Shown here: piece by piece, positions 36,681 through 45,426 of the stretch
Layout of the letters: every line of letters starts with the position of its first letter
How positions within the stretch are numbered: position 1 is the stretch's first letter
Source: Echinicola jeungdonensis
GTDB lineage: Bacteria > Bacteroidota > Bacteroidia > Cytophagales > Cyclobacteriaceae
Assembly: GCF_030409905.1 (NCBI RefSeq)
Contig: NZ_JAUFQT010000001.1
Span: 1,076,001 to 1,140,000 of the forward strand
DNA: 64,000 bases
Direction: 5' to 3'
Notes under the pieces: model-generated
Told to the model about the DNA's origin: nothing
The model's input: only the letters and a program-made list of their open reading frames with translations
The model's database searches: none
Position numbers and translations under genes: made by a program

Positions 36681-37326
36681 AATATGTTTCTAAACCAGAA
36701 TTCTCAAAATAAATGGAGGTATTAAAAAATTATTTCCAAAAAAAACCTCCAACTCAATTACACACACTAAAAGTCATTAGTAGAAAAAGTTGCTTAATCA
36801 CCCAGAACAAATGTACAATAATTTTTACAGATAACACAATACCCTAATCACGGTATTTTTTGATTAATTAACGGAATATTAACAACTGAGGACTGTTCGT
36901 AAACTTATTTTATAAAAAAAGTTAATTCAACCAATTTTATTTTAAAAGTACCCTGAAAATTTGATAAAAGCGAAATCGCTTATATCTCAAATTATTTTCA
37001 GGTAATAATTTCTTCACAAATGAAAAGGGTCTTTTCGAATTAGATTAGGCAAAATTTCTAAAGAAGGGTAAATCCAAAGGGGCAATTTTGAAAAAACACA
37101 GATTCCTAATAAAAAACCTGCTAAATCGGTTCGATAAAAAAATTGACTTCGAGGCTTTGTGATGGGAATGAAGGCCGGCATTTCAAATGCTCCTCCCTCT
37201 GGCACTCATGGCAAATGAGAGCTGTATGGTATCATAATAGAATGGCACATTCCAAAATGAAATCATTAAGCCACATTGAAAATTAGGCCAAATTGAAAAA
37301 CCTGTCTTCCTTTTAGAATAAGTGTT
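36681..37326. other. AT-rich intergenic region, 646 bp
   Basis: No convincing gene. A 63-codon minus frame (37014-37205) has no family features and poor coding character. The region marks the junction between selD and the AT-rich glycan island. Confidence 0.4.
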
Positions 37327-38061
37327 CTATACTTTTTCTCTAATCCAATATTTTTTAATCCATTTGGCTGGCCTCACATACCTATAAAATTTTCCCCATC
37401 CTCCTTTGATTGCCTTTGGAGGATTAATTTCACCATGAAATATGATTATTCGAGCTCCATGTGGAATTTTCGGCTTTTTCCAAAATGCAAGAGGAAATTT
37501 AGAGACACAATCATATTTAAAACTTGGACACCATCTTTCTGGCCAATAGGACAAAATTCCTTTTTCCTTCATTATTGAAGTCAAGTATTCTTGTTCATTT
37601 CTATGTTTTTTTCTTATTTCTTCAAAATTCTTTAAAAAGAAATCAAATATTTCATAATGTCTTCCTAATTCAAACCTAAAAACTGAAGAATTTCCTGTTC
37701 CACGCCACTTCTTCCTGTAATCTTTTATTATCCTAAATTCACCTTCCAATTGAAAAAATGGATCCATATTATCAACAATAACAACATCTAAGTCAAGAAA
37801 AAGAGCTTCACCTTTTAAACCATATAGATCCTTTTTAAAAACAGTTAGCTTTCTCCACATTCTTTCAGGAAGGCCATCAGGTATATTCACCTCGGGAATT
37901 GGAAAACAAACCACCTCTTTGCGAATGCCTTCTTTATTATCTGTAAAACAAATTAATTGGAAAGGGAATCTTAAATTGTTTTTTACCATTTCATAAAGCC
38001 TATTGACATACTCGGGGCCATAAAGCTCTCCCCATTTCATACAAAAAACATTCTTCATCAA
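37327..38061 (-). CDS. Glycosyltransferase-like protein (GT-A fold, DXD motif)
   Basis: A 244-residue cytoplasmic protein. It opens with KNVFCMKWGELYGPEYVNRLYEM, has a nucleotide-sugar/metal DXD motif in GEALFLDLDVVIVDN, and a later FRFELGRHYEIFDFF. The layout resembles small GT8-like or capsule-associated transferases in Bacteroidota polysaccharide loci. The donor and acceptor are unknown. It follows the methyltransferase-like gene by 1 bp and ends the island. DNA is clearly more AT-rich than its neighbours. Confidence 0.65.
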   Translation of the reverse strand: MMKNVFCMKWGELYGPEYVNRLYEMVKNNLRFPFQLICFTDNKEGIRKEVVCFPIPEVNIPDGLPERMWRKLTVFKKDLYGLKGEALFLDLDVVIVDNMDPFFQLEGEFRIIKDYRKKWRGTGNSSVFRFELGRHYEIFDFFLKNFEEIRKKHRNEQEYLTSIMKEKGILSYWPERWCPSFKYDCVSKFPLAFWKKPKIPHGARIIIFHGEINPPKAIKGGWGKFYRYVRPAKWIKKYWIREKV

Positions 38062-38062
38062 C

Positions 38063-38746
38063 CTAAAATTTAAACATTAATGAGAGTTTTGAATGAAGTT
38101 TCCATAGATTCAAATGCCTTTTTACATTAACTAAGTTTTCAAGCGGAATGTCTTTTGAACCTACCCAAAGTCCTCCATATTCTTTCCTATGATCTGTGAT
38201 AAACTGTCCAAATTTGAAGTGACTCTGATACTGATGATAATGTTCCCTATTACAGTCATGAAAAATAATTATTCCTTTTGGGGCCAATAAATCTTTTGCT
38301 TTCCTCAAGCAGGGGACACGAGCCCTTCCATCAATAATTATTAAATCAAATGGTTTATATTTTTCAGGATAGTTGACATAGGTTTCAAATTCTTCGTATG
38401 TACCGTCTATTTTCCAGTCTCCTTGATTATTCCACCCTTCAATTTCACTGGGAACATGATGAATTTCAACATATGGCAACAAGTATTTACCCCCTACAGC
38501 CTTCGCCCAATCTTTGTCATGTTCCACAGAAATCCAAAGATCCATTGAATGCAATGATGGAAAATATAGAGTACTAAACCCACTTCCCCATTCCAATACT
38601 TTATTTGGTTTTTTTGCTTTTATTATTTCTTCAAAAATATCAAGTTCCTTGTTTTTCATCCAAGGCTTTCGTAACAGCCCAAATCGACGGATCAGACTAT
38701 TCCAATAATCTCTCCGTAATTGATCAATAAGTGAAAATACTAGCAT
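38063..38746 (-). CDS. Class I SAM-dependent methyltransferase-like protein
   Basis: A 227-residue protein with a Rossmann methyltransferase pattern: motif I PNKVLEWGSGFSTLYF, an acidic strand end in WISVEHDKDWAKAV (motif II-like), FDLIIIDGRARVPCLRKAKD and LLAPKGIIIFHDCNREHYHQ. This type, sharing the IDGRAR motif, is common in surface polysaccharide clusters and probably methylates a sugar or a lipid-linked intermediate. It is placed 1 bp from each neighbour, so the three island genes form one operon. Confidence 0.7.
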   Translation of the reverse strand: MLVFSLIDQLRRDYWNSLIRRFGLLRKPWMKNKELDIFEEIIKAKKPNKVLEWGSGFSTLYFPSLHSMDLWISVEHDKDWAKAVGGKYLLPYVEIHHVPSEIEGWNNQGDWKIDGTYEEFETYVNYPEKYKPFDLIIIDGRARVPCLRKAKDLLAPKGIIIFHDCNREHYHQYQSHFKFGQFITDHRKEYGGLWVGSKDIPLENLVNVKRHLNLWKLHSKLSLMFKF

Positions 38747-38747
38747 T

Positions 38748-39581
38748 CTATTTTAAAATTTCTGAAATTCCATTTGAAACTCTTTTTATTTTCTCCTCCT
38801 TCACCTGCTTTATATAGGCTCTGTTTTTTTTTATAACTGCATGATCTGCATATCCCCTCGAATGATCTAAATGGATTGAAACTGTTGAAAACCGAATTAT
38901 TACTGGTTTAATGCCTATATTTATTAGTCTTTGGCCCATTTCCCTATCCTGACCCCCATATTTAAAACTATTATCAAACCCATTTACTTTAATAATATCT
39001 TCCTTCCATCCAGAAGAGTTATTACCATTCCAAGTGGCACTTGCTGGAGTTATTTTATTCATGATTTTGGATAACCATCCATTTGAAACTATTTTCAAAT
39101 CCTTGAGAGATTCTTTCACACCATTTTTATATAACCATTGTATTTTAAAGCACCTTTGAGATAAAATATCCTCTTTTGTAATTAATTTGCTGGTGGTTAA
39201 TGGGAGTTTATAATATCCTCCTGAAAGAAATTTCCCCTTTGAGCAATGTTTCAAATGGACATCAACAAAATCATTTCTCGGAATACAGTCCCCATCGGTA
39301 AAAATCAAATAATTTCCATTAGCAGCTATAACTGCTTTATTCAAAATTCTAGATTTTTGAAAGCCAACATCCTCCTGCCAAACATGTTGGATAGTCATCT
39401 TGGTGACTTTTCTCATTTTTTTTATAACTTCTTCTGTTGAGAGGCCAGAGCCATCATCGGCAATAATAATTTCAAAGTCCTTATTAGATTGGGCATAAAA
39501 ACCCCATAATACTTTCTCTAGCCAAACAGGGTGATTGTAAGTAGAGACAATAATAGAGACAAAAGTAAAATCTTTTCGCAT
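38748..39581 (-). CDS. Family 2 glycosyltransferase
   Basis: A GT2 enzyme of 277 residues without membrane helices. The N-terminus has VSIIVSTYNHPVWLEKVLWG and DFEIIIADDGSG; the central DXD-type motif is NYLIFTDGDCIPRNDFV; the C-terminal galactosyltransferase-like segment is NSSGWKEDIIKVNGFDNSFK with YGGQDREMGQRL. Such two-part GT2 enzymes add hexoses to lipopolysaccharide or capsule. It is the first gene of the three-gene AT-rich operon. The donor is not predictable. Confidence 0.88.
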   Translation of the reverse strand: MRKDFTFVSIIVSTYNHPVWLEKVLWGFYAQSNKDFEIIIADDGSGLSTEEVIKKMRKVTKMTIQHVWQEDVGFQKSRILNKAVIAANGNYLIFTDGDCIPRNDFVDVHLKHCSKGKFLSGGYYKLPLTTSKLITKEDILSQRCFKIQWLYKNGVKESLKDLKIVSNGWLSKIMNKITPASATWNGNNSSGWKEDIIKVNGFDNSFKYGGQDREMGQRLINIGIKPVIIRFSTVSIHLDHSRGYADHAVIKKNRAYIKQVKEEKIKRVSNGISEILK

Positions 39582-39674
39582 TTATTTTTAAATTCTCAAC
39601 TTTTAAGAACAAATTAAAGTCCCTTAATTCGTTATCTTTCAGGAAAGATTATTTCACCCTGTTTGACAACAAAT

Positions 39675-39713
39675 AAAAGGCAAACAACTATTTTCATTAT
39701 GTGTTTGCCTTTT
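39675..39713 (-). terminator. Rho-independent terminator of the aminotransferase gene
   Basis: AAAAGGCAAACA (39675-39686) pairs with TGTTTGCCTTTT (39702-39713), with a T-rich tail on the minus strand. It lies 17 bp beyond the aminotransferase stop. Confidence 0.8.
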
Positions 39714-39729
39714 AAATCAAAGATACATT

Positions 39730-40932
39730 TTACTTCAATTTGGCAACGGTTTCTTTGATCCGCTTCAACGCTTCTCCCAGTTCATCTTCAGAAGCCGCAT
39801 AAGAAAGCCTTACACAGTTAGGTGAACCAAAGGCAGCTCCGGTCACCAAAGAAACGTGCGCTTCATTCAGGATGTACAAGCAGAAATCATCCGCATTTTC
39901 AATTTTGTAAGATCCATTGGACTTACCAAAGAAGGCGGTTACATCTGGGAAGAAATAGAAAGCTCCTTCAGGAACGTGTGTTTTGATGCCAGGAATATCT
40001 CTCAATAGGTCCAAAACGATTCCTCTTCTCTTTAAGTAAGCATCCTCCATTTCTTTGGAAGGAGTCTGGTCACCGGTGATGGCTGCCAAGGCAGCTCTTT
40101 GAGCAATGCCGGTACCACCTGAGGTAAATTGTCCCTGGATTTTTTCGCAGGCTTTGGCGATGGTTAGGGGAGCACAGATGTACCCTACTCTCCAACCGGT
40201 CATGGCATAGCCCTTAGAGAAACCGTTTACGGTGATGGTTCTTTCAAACATTCCATCCAAAGCAGCGATACTGGCATGTTGTCCGGTGAAGTTGATCAAT
40301 TCATATATTTCATCGGCAACCACAAAGATATCTTTATGCTTTTTAACAACTTCCGCGATAGCTTTTAGCTCTTCTTTGCTAAATACAGATCCGGTAGGAT
40401 TGCAGGGAGAAGAATAAATTACCGCCTTGGTTTTATCGGTAATAGCTTCCTCTAATTGCTGGGCTGAAGCTTTGAAGTTATTTTCAAGATTACCTTCAAT
40501 CAATACAGGAACGCCACCTGCCAATTTAATGATCTCGGCATAACTTACCCAGTAGGGAGAGAAAATCACCACTTCATCACCCTCATTCAACAAACACATA
40601 AAAATGTTAGCAATGGAATGCTTGGCCCCGGTAGAAAGGACAATATTTTCTGCTTTGGCCTCAGCGATATGGTTAACATCCCTTAATTTCTGGGCCACTG
40701 CTTCCCTCAGGTCCTGATAACCAGAAACCGGAGGATAAGAGAAATATTTTCCCTCATCAATGGCGGACTTGGCTGCCTCTTGGATATGCTTAGGAGTCTT
40801 AAAGTCCGGCTCTCCCAAACTTAAGCTGATGATGTCAATTCCCTGGCCTTTTAATTCCCGGGCTTTTTTTGCCATAGCCAGCGTTGCTGACTCTTCCATA
40901 TTGTTAATACGGTCTGATAGAATAGCGCTCAT
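39730..40932 (-). CDS. Class I pyridoxal-phosphate aminotransferase (aspartate aminotransferase type)
   Basis: A 400-residue fold-type I aminotransferase of the Ib subgroup: DIISLSLGEPDFKTPKHIQE near the N-terminus, YSSPCNPTGSVFSKEEL, VVADEIYELI with the PLP-ring Asp, the PLP Lys in NGFSKGYAMTGWRVGY, and SYAASEDEL with the C-terminal substrate region NCVRLSYA. It probably moves the amino group between aspartate and 2-oxoglutarate, although some members prefer prephenate or aromatic amino acids. Single-gene unit with its own terminator. Confidence 0.9.
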   Translation of the reverse strand: MSAILSDRINNMEESATLAMAKKARELKGQGIDIISLSLGEPDFKTPKHIQEAAKSAIDEGKYFSYPPVSGYQDLREAVAQKLRDVNHIAEAKAENIVLSTGAKHSIANIFMCLLNEGDEVVIFSPYWVSYAEIIKLAGGVPVLIEGNLENNFKASAQQLEEAITDKTKAVIYSSPCNPTGSVFSKEELKAIAEVVKKHKDIFVVADEIYELINFTGQHASIAALDGMFERTITVNGFSKGYAMTGWRVGYICAPLTIAKACEKIQGQFTSGGTGIAQRAALAAITGDQTPSKEMEDAYLKRRGIVLDLLRDIPGIKTHVPEGAFYFFPDVTAFFGKSNGSYKIENADDFCLYILNEAHVSLVTGAAFGSPNCVRLSYAASEDELGEALKRIKETVAKLK

Positions 40933-41191
40933 TTTTATAATTGTTTAACTAGGTCTCTATTTTTATTATCACTTTACATCAATTGTCATCATAAAAAATG
41001 GAAATCCAAACCAACAAAAGCCTTAAATTCCTTTGCCAATTTTATTCCCCTTATATCTAAATGATATAATAATTGGGCAAAATTAAGGATTATGCTTGTT
41101 AATTCTAAACCTTTCCTTTATTTAGAGTACAGAATATTTATCATATTTCGTTGACTATACAAAAAGCTTGTACTTCTCTTTCTTCAAATTC

Positions 41192-42037
41192 ATGAAAACA
41201 ACGGTTTTTGGCCTATTGATTTTTTTCATTTGTTCTTGGGGAATTGCCCAGGAATCTGACAGCCTGAACAATGCATCAATCGATTCTTCTGGTGTTGTTA
41301 AGGATCGCTTGATGCCTACCACTGCCCCTGTACTCTTATTCGATGTTACCAAACAAAAGGAGGAAATAAAGGAAAAGAAGAAAAAGCGAAAAAAGAAAAT
41401 CTATTTTGGTGAAAAAACCCGGAGAGGGTTTATCCGACAGGATATCAGGGACCAGACCCAATATCAAATTTTCCATTATACCACTAGAGTCAAGGAAGTG
41501 GATCCCTATATCCGGGATATATATTGGTACAATGCAGATGACAAAGTAATCCGGGACTCCAACTTTGATCCTGGGAAGGGGTATTTGTTGCACGGGCCCT
41601 ATGAAAGAAGGATTGATGATTCCGTAATGGAAAAAGGAATGTATTACTTTGGCACCAAACATGGCCGTTGGATGACTTTCGACAGAAAAAACATTCTCCA
41701 AAATAAAGCTTATTTTAATGAAGGCTGGCCGGTAGATTCTCGAATCACCTATTATAACCGCCAGGACCAAAAGCTGGAAAAAATCACTCCTATTTCCTAT
41801 GACCTGAAAGAAGGATATTATTATCATTTTTATGAAAATGGTCAAATAGCCGTCAAAGGCGAATACCATTATGATGAAAAGGTAGGCCTTTGGACTTCCT
41901 ATTGGAATACCGATGGAGATCCCCTGGTGCGAAAAAGGGAAATCCAATACCAAGCCAAACCCTTCACCAAAAACTTCAAACCCTATATTCGGGCTGAGTG
42001 GGATAGGGAGGGGAATTTGATATATAGATATGAGTAA
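41192..42037 (+). CDS. Secreted MORN/YwqK-like repeat protein
   Basis: From the ATG at 41192, 281 residues: signal peptide (MKTTVFGLLIFFICSWGIAQ), a Lys/Glu-rich basic stretch (KEEIKEKKKKRKKKIYFGEK, about 60-80), and then a series of MORN-like units such as GYLLHGPYERR, GMYYFGTKHGRWMTFD, YYYHFYENGQIAVKGEYHYD, and EKVGLWTSYWNTDGD. The repeat type is the one NCBI names YwqK-family antitoxin, but no toxin gene is nearby, and a secreted repeat protein is a safer description. The frame also allows a start 8 codons earlier (41168). Confidence 0.65.
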   Translation: MKTTVFGLLIFFICSWGIAQESDSLNNASIDSSGVVKDRLMPTTAPVLLFDVTKQKEEIKEKKKKRKKKIYFGEKTRRGFIRQDIRDQTQYQIFHYTTRVKEVDPYIRDIYWYNADDKVIRDSNFDPGKGYLLHGPYERRIDDSVMEKGMYYFGTKHGRWMTFDRKNILQNKAYFNEGWPVDSRITYYNRQDQKLEKITPISYDLKEGYYYHFYENGQIAVKGEYHYDEKVGLWTSYWNTDGDPLVRKREIQYQAKPFTKNFKPYIRAEWDREGNLIYRYE

Positions 42038-42250
42038 TGGGATTTGAGTCCCCTAAATCCCCCTTTAGAGGGACTTTCGGGTAATGGTAGCGATGGGTTT
42101 TTCGGCCTCGTGGAACGCGTTATCCTTTCGGCTAAAATAGTGAGTAGTGAAATTACTTAATACTCAATACTAATCCACAGTCTGGAGATTGTGGGGAAAG
42201 GTGGTCACAAATTTAAAAACCTGGATCAATCTCAAATCTCACCTCTACTT

Positions 42251-42607
42251 TCAATAAAACGCATCTTCAAACTGCTTAAACCGGAACACCCCTTTTTTAT
42301 CCTTGTACACGCCGACAATGTCAAAGCGGATATCTTTCATCCAGTCTTTTGCATGGATATAGTGGTCCGCTGCCCTGATGATCAGTTGCCGCTTGCGGTA
42401 ATCCACAAATTCTTCGGCATATCCATAACCTGTCCCACTTCTGAATTTTACCTCTACAAAAATCAGCAGGCCTTTATGCTTCATGATCAGGTCAATTTCT
42501 GCGTGTTTGTGGCGGTAATTGGCTACTATTAATTCATAACCTTTGGATATCAACCAGTCTGCGGCAAGCTGCTCTGCCTGTTGGCCAATGTCAAATTGCT
42601 GTGCCAT
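42251..42607 (-). CDS. YraN family (UPF0102) nuclease-like protein
   Basis: From the ATG at 42607, 118 residues. The family pattern is clear: GQQAEQLAADWLISKGYELI, then the PD-(D/E)xK-type core AEIDLIMKHKGLLIFVEVKFRSGTGYG, with Asp and the E-x-K of the nuclease fold, and the tail IRAADHYIHAKDW. YraN proteins resemble Holliday-junction resolvases, but their role is not proven. The longer frame from 42652 adds 15 residues of no similarity. It is convergent with the MORN gene and divergent from lipB. Confidence 0.88.
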   Translation of the reverse strand: MAQQFDIGQQAEQLAADWLISKGYELIVANYRHKHAEIDLIMKHKGLLIFVEVKFRSGTGYGYAEEFVDYRKRQLIIRAADHYIHAKDWMKDIRFDIVGVYKDKKGVFRFKQFEDAFY

Positions 42608-42731
42608 CGCAAATAATTTATTAATTTTGAAAAAATTAAAGCTAGAAAACATCTCTACAACCCTTTGAAAAAAGTTTGTAGAACCATCGGCCCTAAAATG
42701 CTGTTATAGCGATCATTACAAAGTCATTGCT

Positions 42732-43451
42732 GTGAATCAAATTATCAATAAAAAAGTAAAATTTATAGATCTGGGGAAAAAAGATTACAAAGAGACCTGG
42801 GATTACCAGGAAGAACTCTTTGCCCAGACAGTGGCCATCAAAATCGAAAACCGGAAAAATGGCCCTGATCTACAAAAAATCACTCCCAATTACCTGCTTT
42901 TTGTGGAGCATCCGCATGTTTATACTTTAGGCAAAAGCGGAGAACTCACCCATCTATTACTCAATGAAGAAGAGTTAAAGAACCGGCAAGCCACCTTTTA
43001 TAAGATTAACAGAGGAGGAGATATTACCTACCATGGACCGGGCCAACTTGTGGGATATCCACTTTTGGATCTGGACAATTTCTTTACGGATATCCACAAA
43101 TACCTACGTTTCCTGGAGGAAGCCATTATCCTGACTTTGACTGATTATGGCATTCCAGCTGGCCGTATTGAGGGGCTTACGGGGGTTTGGCTGGATCATG
43201 AAGCCCAAAAAAATCCCCGAAAAATCTGTGCGATGGGTGTTAAATCCAGTAGATGGGTCACCATGCATGGTTTTGCTTTTAACGTCAATGCAGACCTTTC
43301 CTATTTTGGACATATTGTACCCTGTGGCATTTCGGACAAGGCAGTTACTTCCCTCCATTTGGAATTGGGAAGACCAGTGGATGAAAAAGAAGTCAAAGGC
43401 AAAGTGAAAGACCACCTTGCCAGGTTGTTTGATATGGAATGGGAAATTTAA
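42732..43451 (+). CDS. lipB: Octanoyltransferase
   Basis: Transfers the octanoyl group from acyl-carrier protein to lipoyl domains, the first step of lipoate attachment. The 239-residue product has RGGDITYHGPGQ at 94-105, VKSSRWVTMHGFAFNV with Lys171, and PCGISDKAV with Cys198; the Lys and Cys form the acyl-transfer dyad. The first codon is GTG at 42732; the frame is open upstream without an ATG, so GTG is the most likely start. Divergent from yraN. Confidence 0.93.
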   Translation: MNQIINKKVKFIDLGKKDYKETWDYQEELFAQTVAIKIENRKNGPDLQKITPNYLLFVEHPHVYTLGKSGELTHLLLNEEELKNRQATFYKINRGGDITYHGPGQLVGYPLLDLDNFFTDIHKYLRFLEEAIILTLTDYGIPAGRIEGLTGVWLDHEAQKNPRKICAMGVKSSRWVTMHGFAFNVNADLSYFGHIVPCGISDKAVTSLHLELGRPVDEKEVKGKVKDHLARLFDMEWEI

Positions 43452-44110
43452 AACGTTAACGCCCACAAAATTAAACCCTTTTTAGAAAATAACCTTATTG
43501 GTAAGCATTGCATGAATTATGGAATAAAAAATTGGATATCCCATAAAAAGGATTGTCATGTATTGATTAAGGAGAGCCACCCTTTAGGGGATTAGGGATA
43601 GCTTAAAAACTTCTTTTATCTCCCAATTAAATTTAAAAAACATGGGTAACTGGAACTTTAAATGTTAAGTAATAATTTAAAGTTTTCCTTATTTATTAGG
43701 GTTTAACACTTTTTCCTTGATGAAAAAGTGTTAAACCCCGAAAGTTTTCGAGGCAAGGCCTGTGAAGCATCTTTCAAATTGGGTCATTTTCAATTTCGAT
43801 CGCATTTCTGTTTACCCAATTTGATTTTTGGCCAATGGCTGCGGGCTAAAAATGAATGGATCTCGCTCGTCCACTTCGCGAGCTAATTCATTTTTCTACG
43901 CCCTCCACTATCGCCCAAAAACCAGATGCTTCAAGGGCCACCCCAAAGATTATTCTCAATAAATTTCGTTTCGGTTCTTTCGTGCTAGAAATCGGATACT
44001 CAGAAAAAATGTAGAATACTCACAATCAAGCCTGCCTCGATCCTTTTTATCCGAAGCCCTATAAATCAATTTAAATAAAATTTAAATTTGATCCCCAAAT
44101 ATACACGAAC
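43452..44110. other. Intergenic region, 659 bp, with a structured repeat
   Basis: No gene found. It contains one copy of the folded repeat (43701-43939) described separately. The flanks are AT-rich. Confidence 0.5.
43701..43939 (+). repeat. Folded dispersed repeat, copy 1
   Basis: Stems seen: 15-bp GTTTAACACTTTTTC (43701-43715) with GAAAAAGTGTTAAAC (43722-43736); enclosing GAAGCATC (43764-43771) with GATGCTTC (43925-43932); CAAATTGGGT (43775-43784) with ACCCAATTTG (43814-43823); AAAAATGAAT (43848-43857) with ATTCATTTTT (43886-43895), which encloses CTCGC/GCGAG (43862-43866 and 43878-43882). Copies at 51.2 and 59.9 kb keep the same stems with different bases. The strand is given relative to the order of these stems. 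Confidence 0.8.
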
Positions 44111-44512
44111 ATGAAAAAAGACATCAAATTCCACCCAGCCACCGGTGTCAAGATGGCCATTGCCAAAGAAGAGGTCAATGGGCAAGCCGAATGGAGCGTT
44201 TATATCATCAACCTAAACATGATTGAGCTAAAAAATATCCTGATCACTTCCAAGGGATATGGAGCTGTCAATGGTGAACAAAAAAAGACCAGCATATTGA
44301 GGCATATGATTGAGGAATTGGGGCCCCAGAGTATAGCCAAAATAGAACCAATTGACCCTAAATTATTCAAACTCAATAATGAATTTTGGGTAAGTTATTA
44401 TATATTGGATCAAATATTTGATAAAAAATTCGTCTTTGTAGAGGGCAGTATAGATCAAGAGCATATGCAACATATTCCTGAGCTTGGCCTGGAAGGCGTA
44501 TTACATTCCTAA
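44111..44512 (+). CDS. Conserved Bacteroidota protein (often misnamed PheRS subunit alpha)
   Basis: A 133-residue cytoplasmic protein with the conserved pattern WSVYIINLNMIELKNILIT, SKGYGAVNGEQKKTSILRHM and NNEFWVSYYILDQIFDKKFV. I recall close relatives being labelled phenylalanyl-tRNA synthetase subunit alpha in databases, but there are no class II synthetase motifs and the size is far too small, so that name should not be used. Function unknown. It is 6 bp before the exonuclease gene and probably co-transcribed with it. Confidence 0.65.
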   Translation: MKKDIKFHPATGVKMAIAKEEVNGQAEWSVYIINLNMIELKNILITSKGYGAVNGEQKKTSILRHMIEELGPQSIAKIEPIDPKLFKLNNEFWVSYYILDQIFDKKFVFVEGSIDQEHMQHIPELGLEGVLHS

Positions 44513-44518
44513 TGGCCT

Positions 44519-45253
44519 ATGGCAGATTTTTTAACGGATTTAAAAAGCATCCTATTTTTGGACATTGAAACCGCCTCCCTTGAGGCCTCCCTGGAAAAGC
44601 TTTCCCCCAGACTTCAGGATGAATGGGATAAAAAAGCCAAGCAAATTACCCTGGACAAAAACATAGACACGGATGTTTTATTCTTTGAAAAAGCGGGGAT
44701 ATATGCAGAATTTGGAAAGGTCATCTGCATCGGGGTGGGCTATTTCCTTTACGATCCGGAAAGGGAACAACTCCAGTTCAGAACCAAAACCTTTGCCCAA
44801 CCCCAGGAGCATGATACCCTTTTGGAATTCAGGGAATTATTGGAAAAGCGGCAATGGACCCTTTGCGCACATAACGGTAAAGAGTTTGACTTTCCCTATC
44901 TTTGCAGACGGATGCTGGCCAACCGGATTCCTTTACCGGAAGTCCTGCAAATGGCCGGAAGAAAACCCTGGGAAATCAGGCACCTGGACACCCTTGAGCT
45001 TTGGAAATTTGGGGATTACAAGCATTACACCAGACTGGAATTATTGGCAGTCCTTTTTGATATCCCCACTTCCAAGGATGATATCGATGGCAGCCAGGTC
45101 AATGCAACCTATTACCAAGAAAAAAATATTGAAAGCATTCGAAAATACTGTATGAAGGATGTAGAAGTCACTGCTAAAATATACCTTGCATTTCAAGGAC
45201 TGCCTGGAGACATGGACATTAAAATTATTGATTTGGACCATGATTCTCCCTAA
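44519..45253 (+). CDS. 3'-5' exonuclease, DEDD family (PolB-associated type)
   Basis: A 244-residue DnaQ/RNase H-like exonuclease. Exo I is LFLDIETASLEASLEKL with the Asp-x-Glu pair; Exo II is LCAHNGKEFDFPYLCRRML; Exo III is IRKYCMKDVEVTAKIYLAF, whose YCMKD gives a DEDDy-type Tyr and the last Asp. This is the stand-alone domain related to the proofreading exonuclease of family B polymerases. It probably degrades or edits DNA or RNA 3' ends. Probably an operon with the small upstream gene. Confidence 0.85.
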   Translation: MADFLTDLKSILFLDIETASLEASLEKLSPRLQDEWDKKAKQITLDKNIDTDVLFFEKAGIYAEFGKVICIGVGYFLYDPEREQLQFRTKTFAQPQEHDTLLEFRELLEKRQWTLCAHNGKEFDFPYLCRRMLANRIPLPEVLQMAGRKPWEIRHLDTLELWKFGDYKHYTRLELLAVLFDIPTSKDDIDGSQVNATYYQEKNIESIRKYCMKDVEVTAKIYLAFQGLPGDMDIKIIDLDHDSP

Positions 45254-45389
45254 AAATGAATATTTTTCCTATATGAGATAAACCCTAAAGGCCTGTTCAT
45301 TGTATATACATATAGAAAAGCCGTTCCAAAGGAAATGAAAATAAGCCCATCCCCCTGACCCCATTTCACTTCCAATTACAAAATATTGT

Positions 45390-45403
45390 ACAGCTTAAGC
45401 TGT
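45390..45403. promoter_or_regulatory. Palindrome upstream of rnr
   Basis: ACAGCTTAAGCTGT is a perfect 14-bp palindrome that ends 23 bp before the rnr start. It could be an operator, but no consensus known to me matches. Confidence 0.3.
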
Positions 45404-45426
45404 GACACCGAAATAAAAGAATTTTT

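Noticed and set aside
37014..37205. 63-codon minus-strand frame
   Set aside because: No recognisable motif and AT-rich random composition.
41192..42037. Antitoxin of a toxin-antitoxin pair
   Set aside because: The YwqK-type repeat gives that database name, but the protein is secreted and no toxin gene is adjacent.
44111..44512. Phenylalanyl-tRNA synthetase alpha subunit
   Set aside because: Only 133 residues and no class II synthetase motif; that name appears to be a propagated mislabel.
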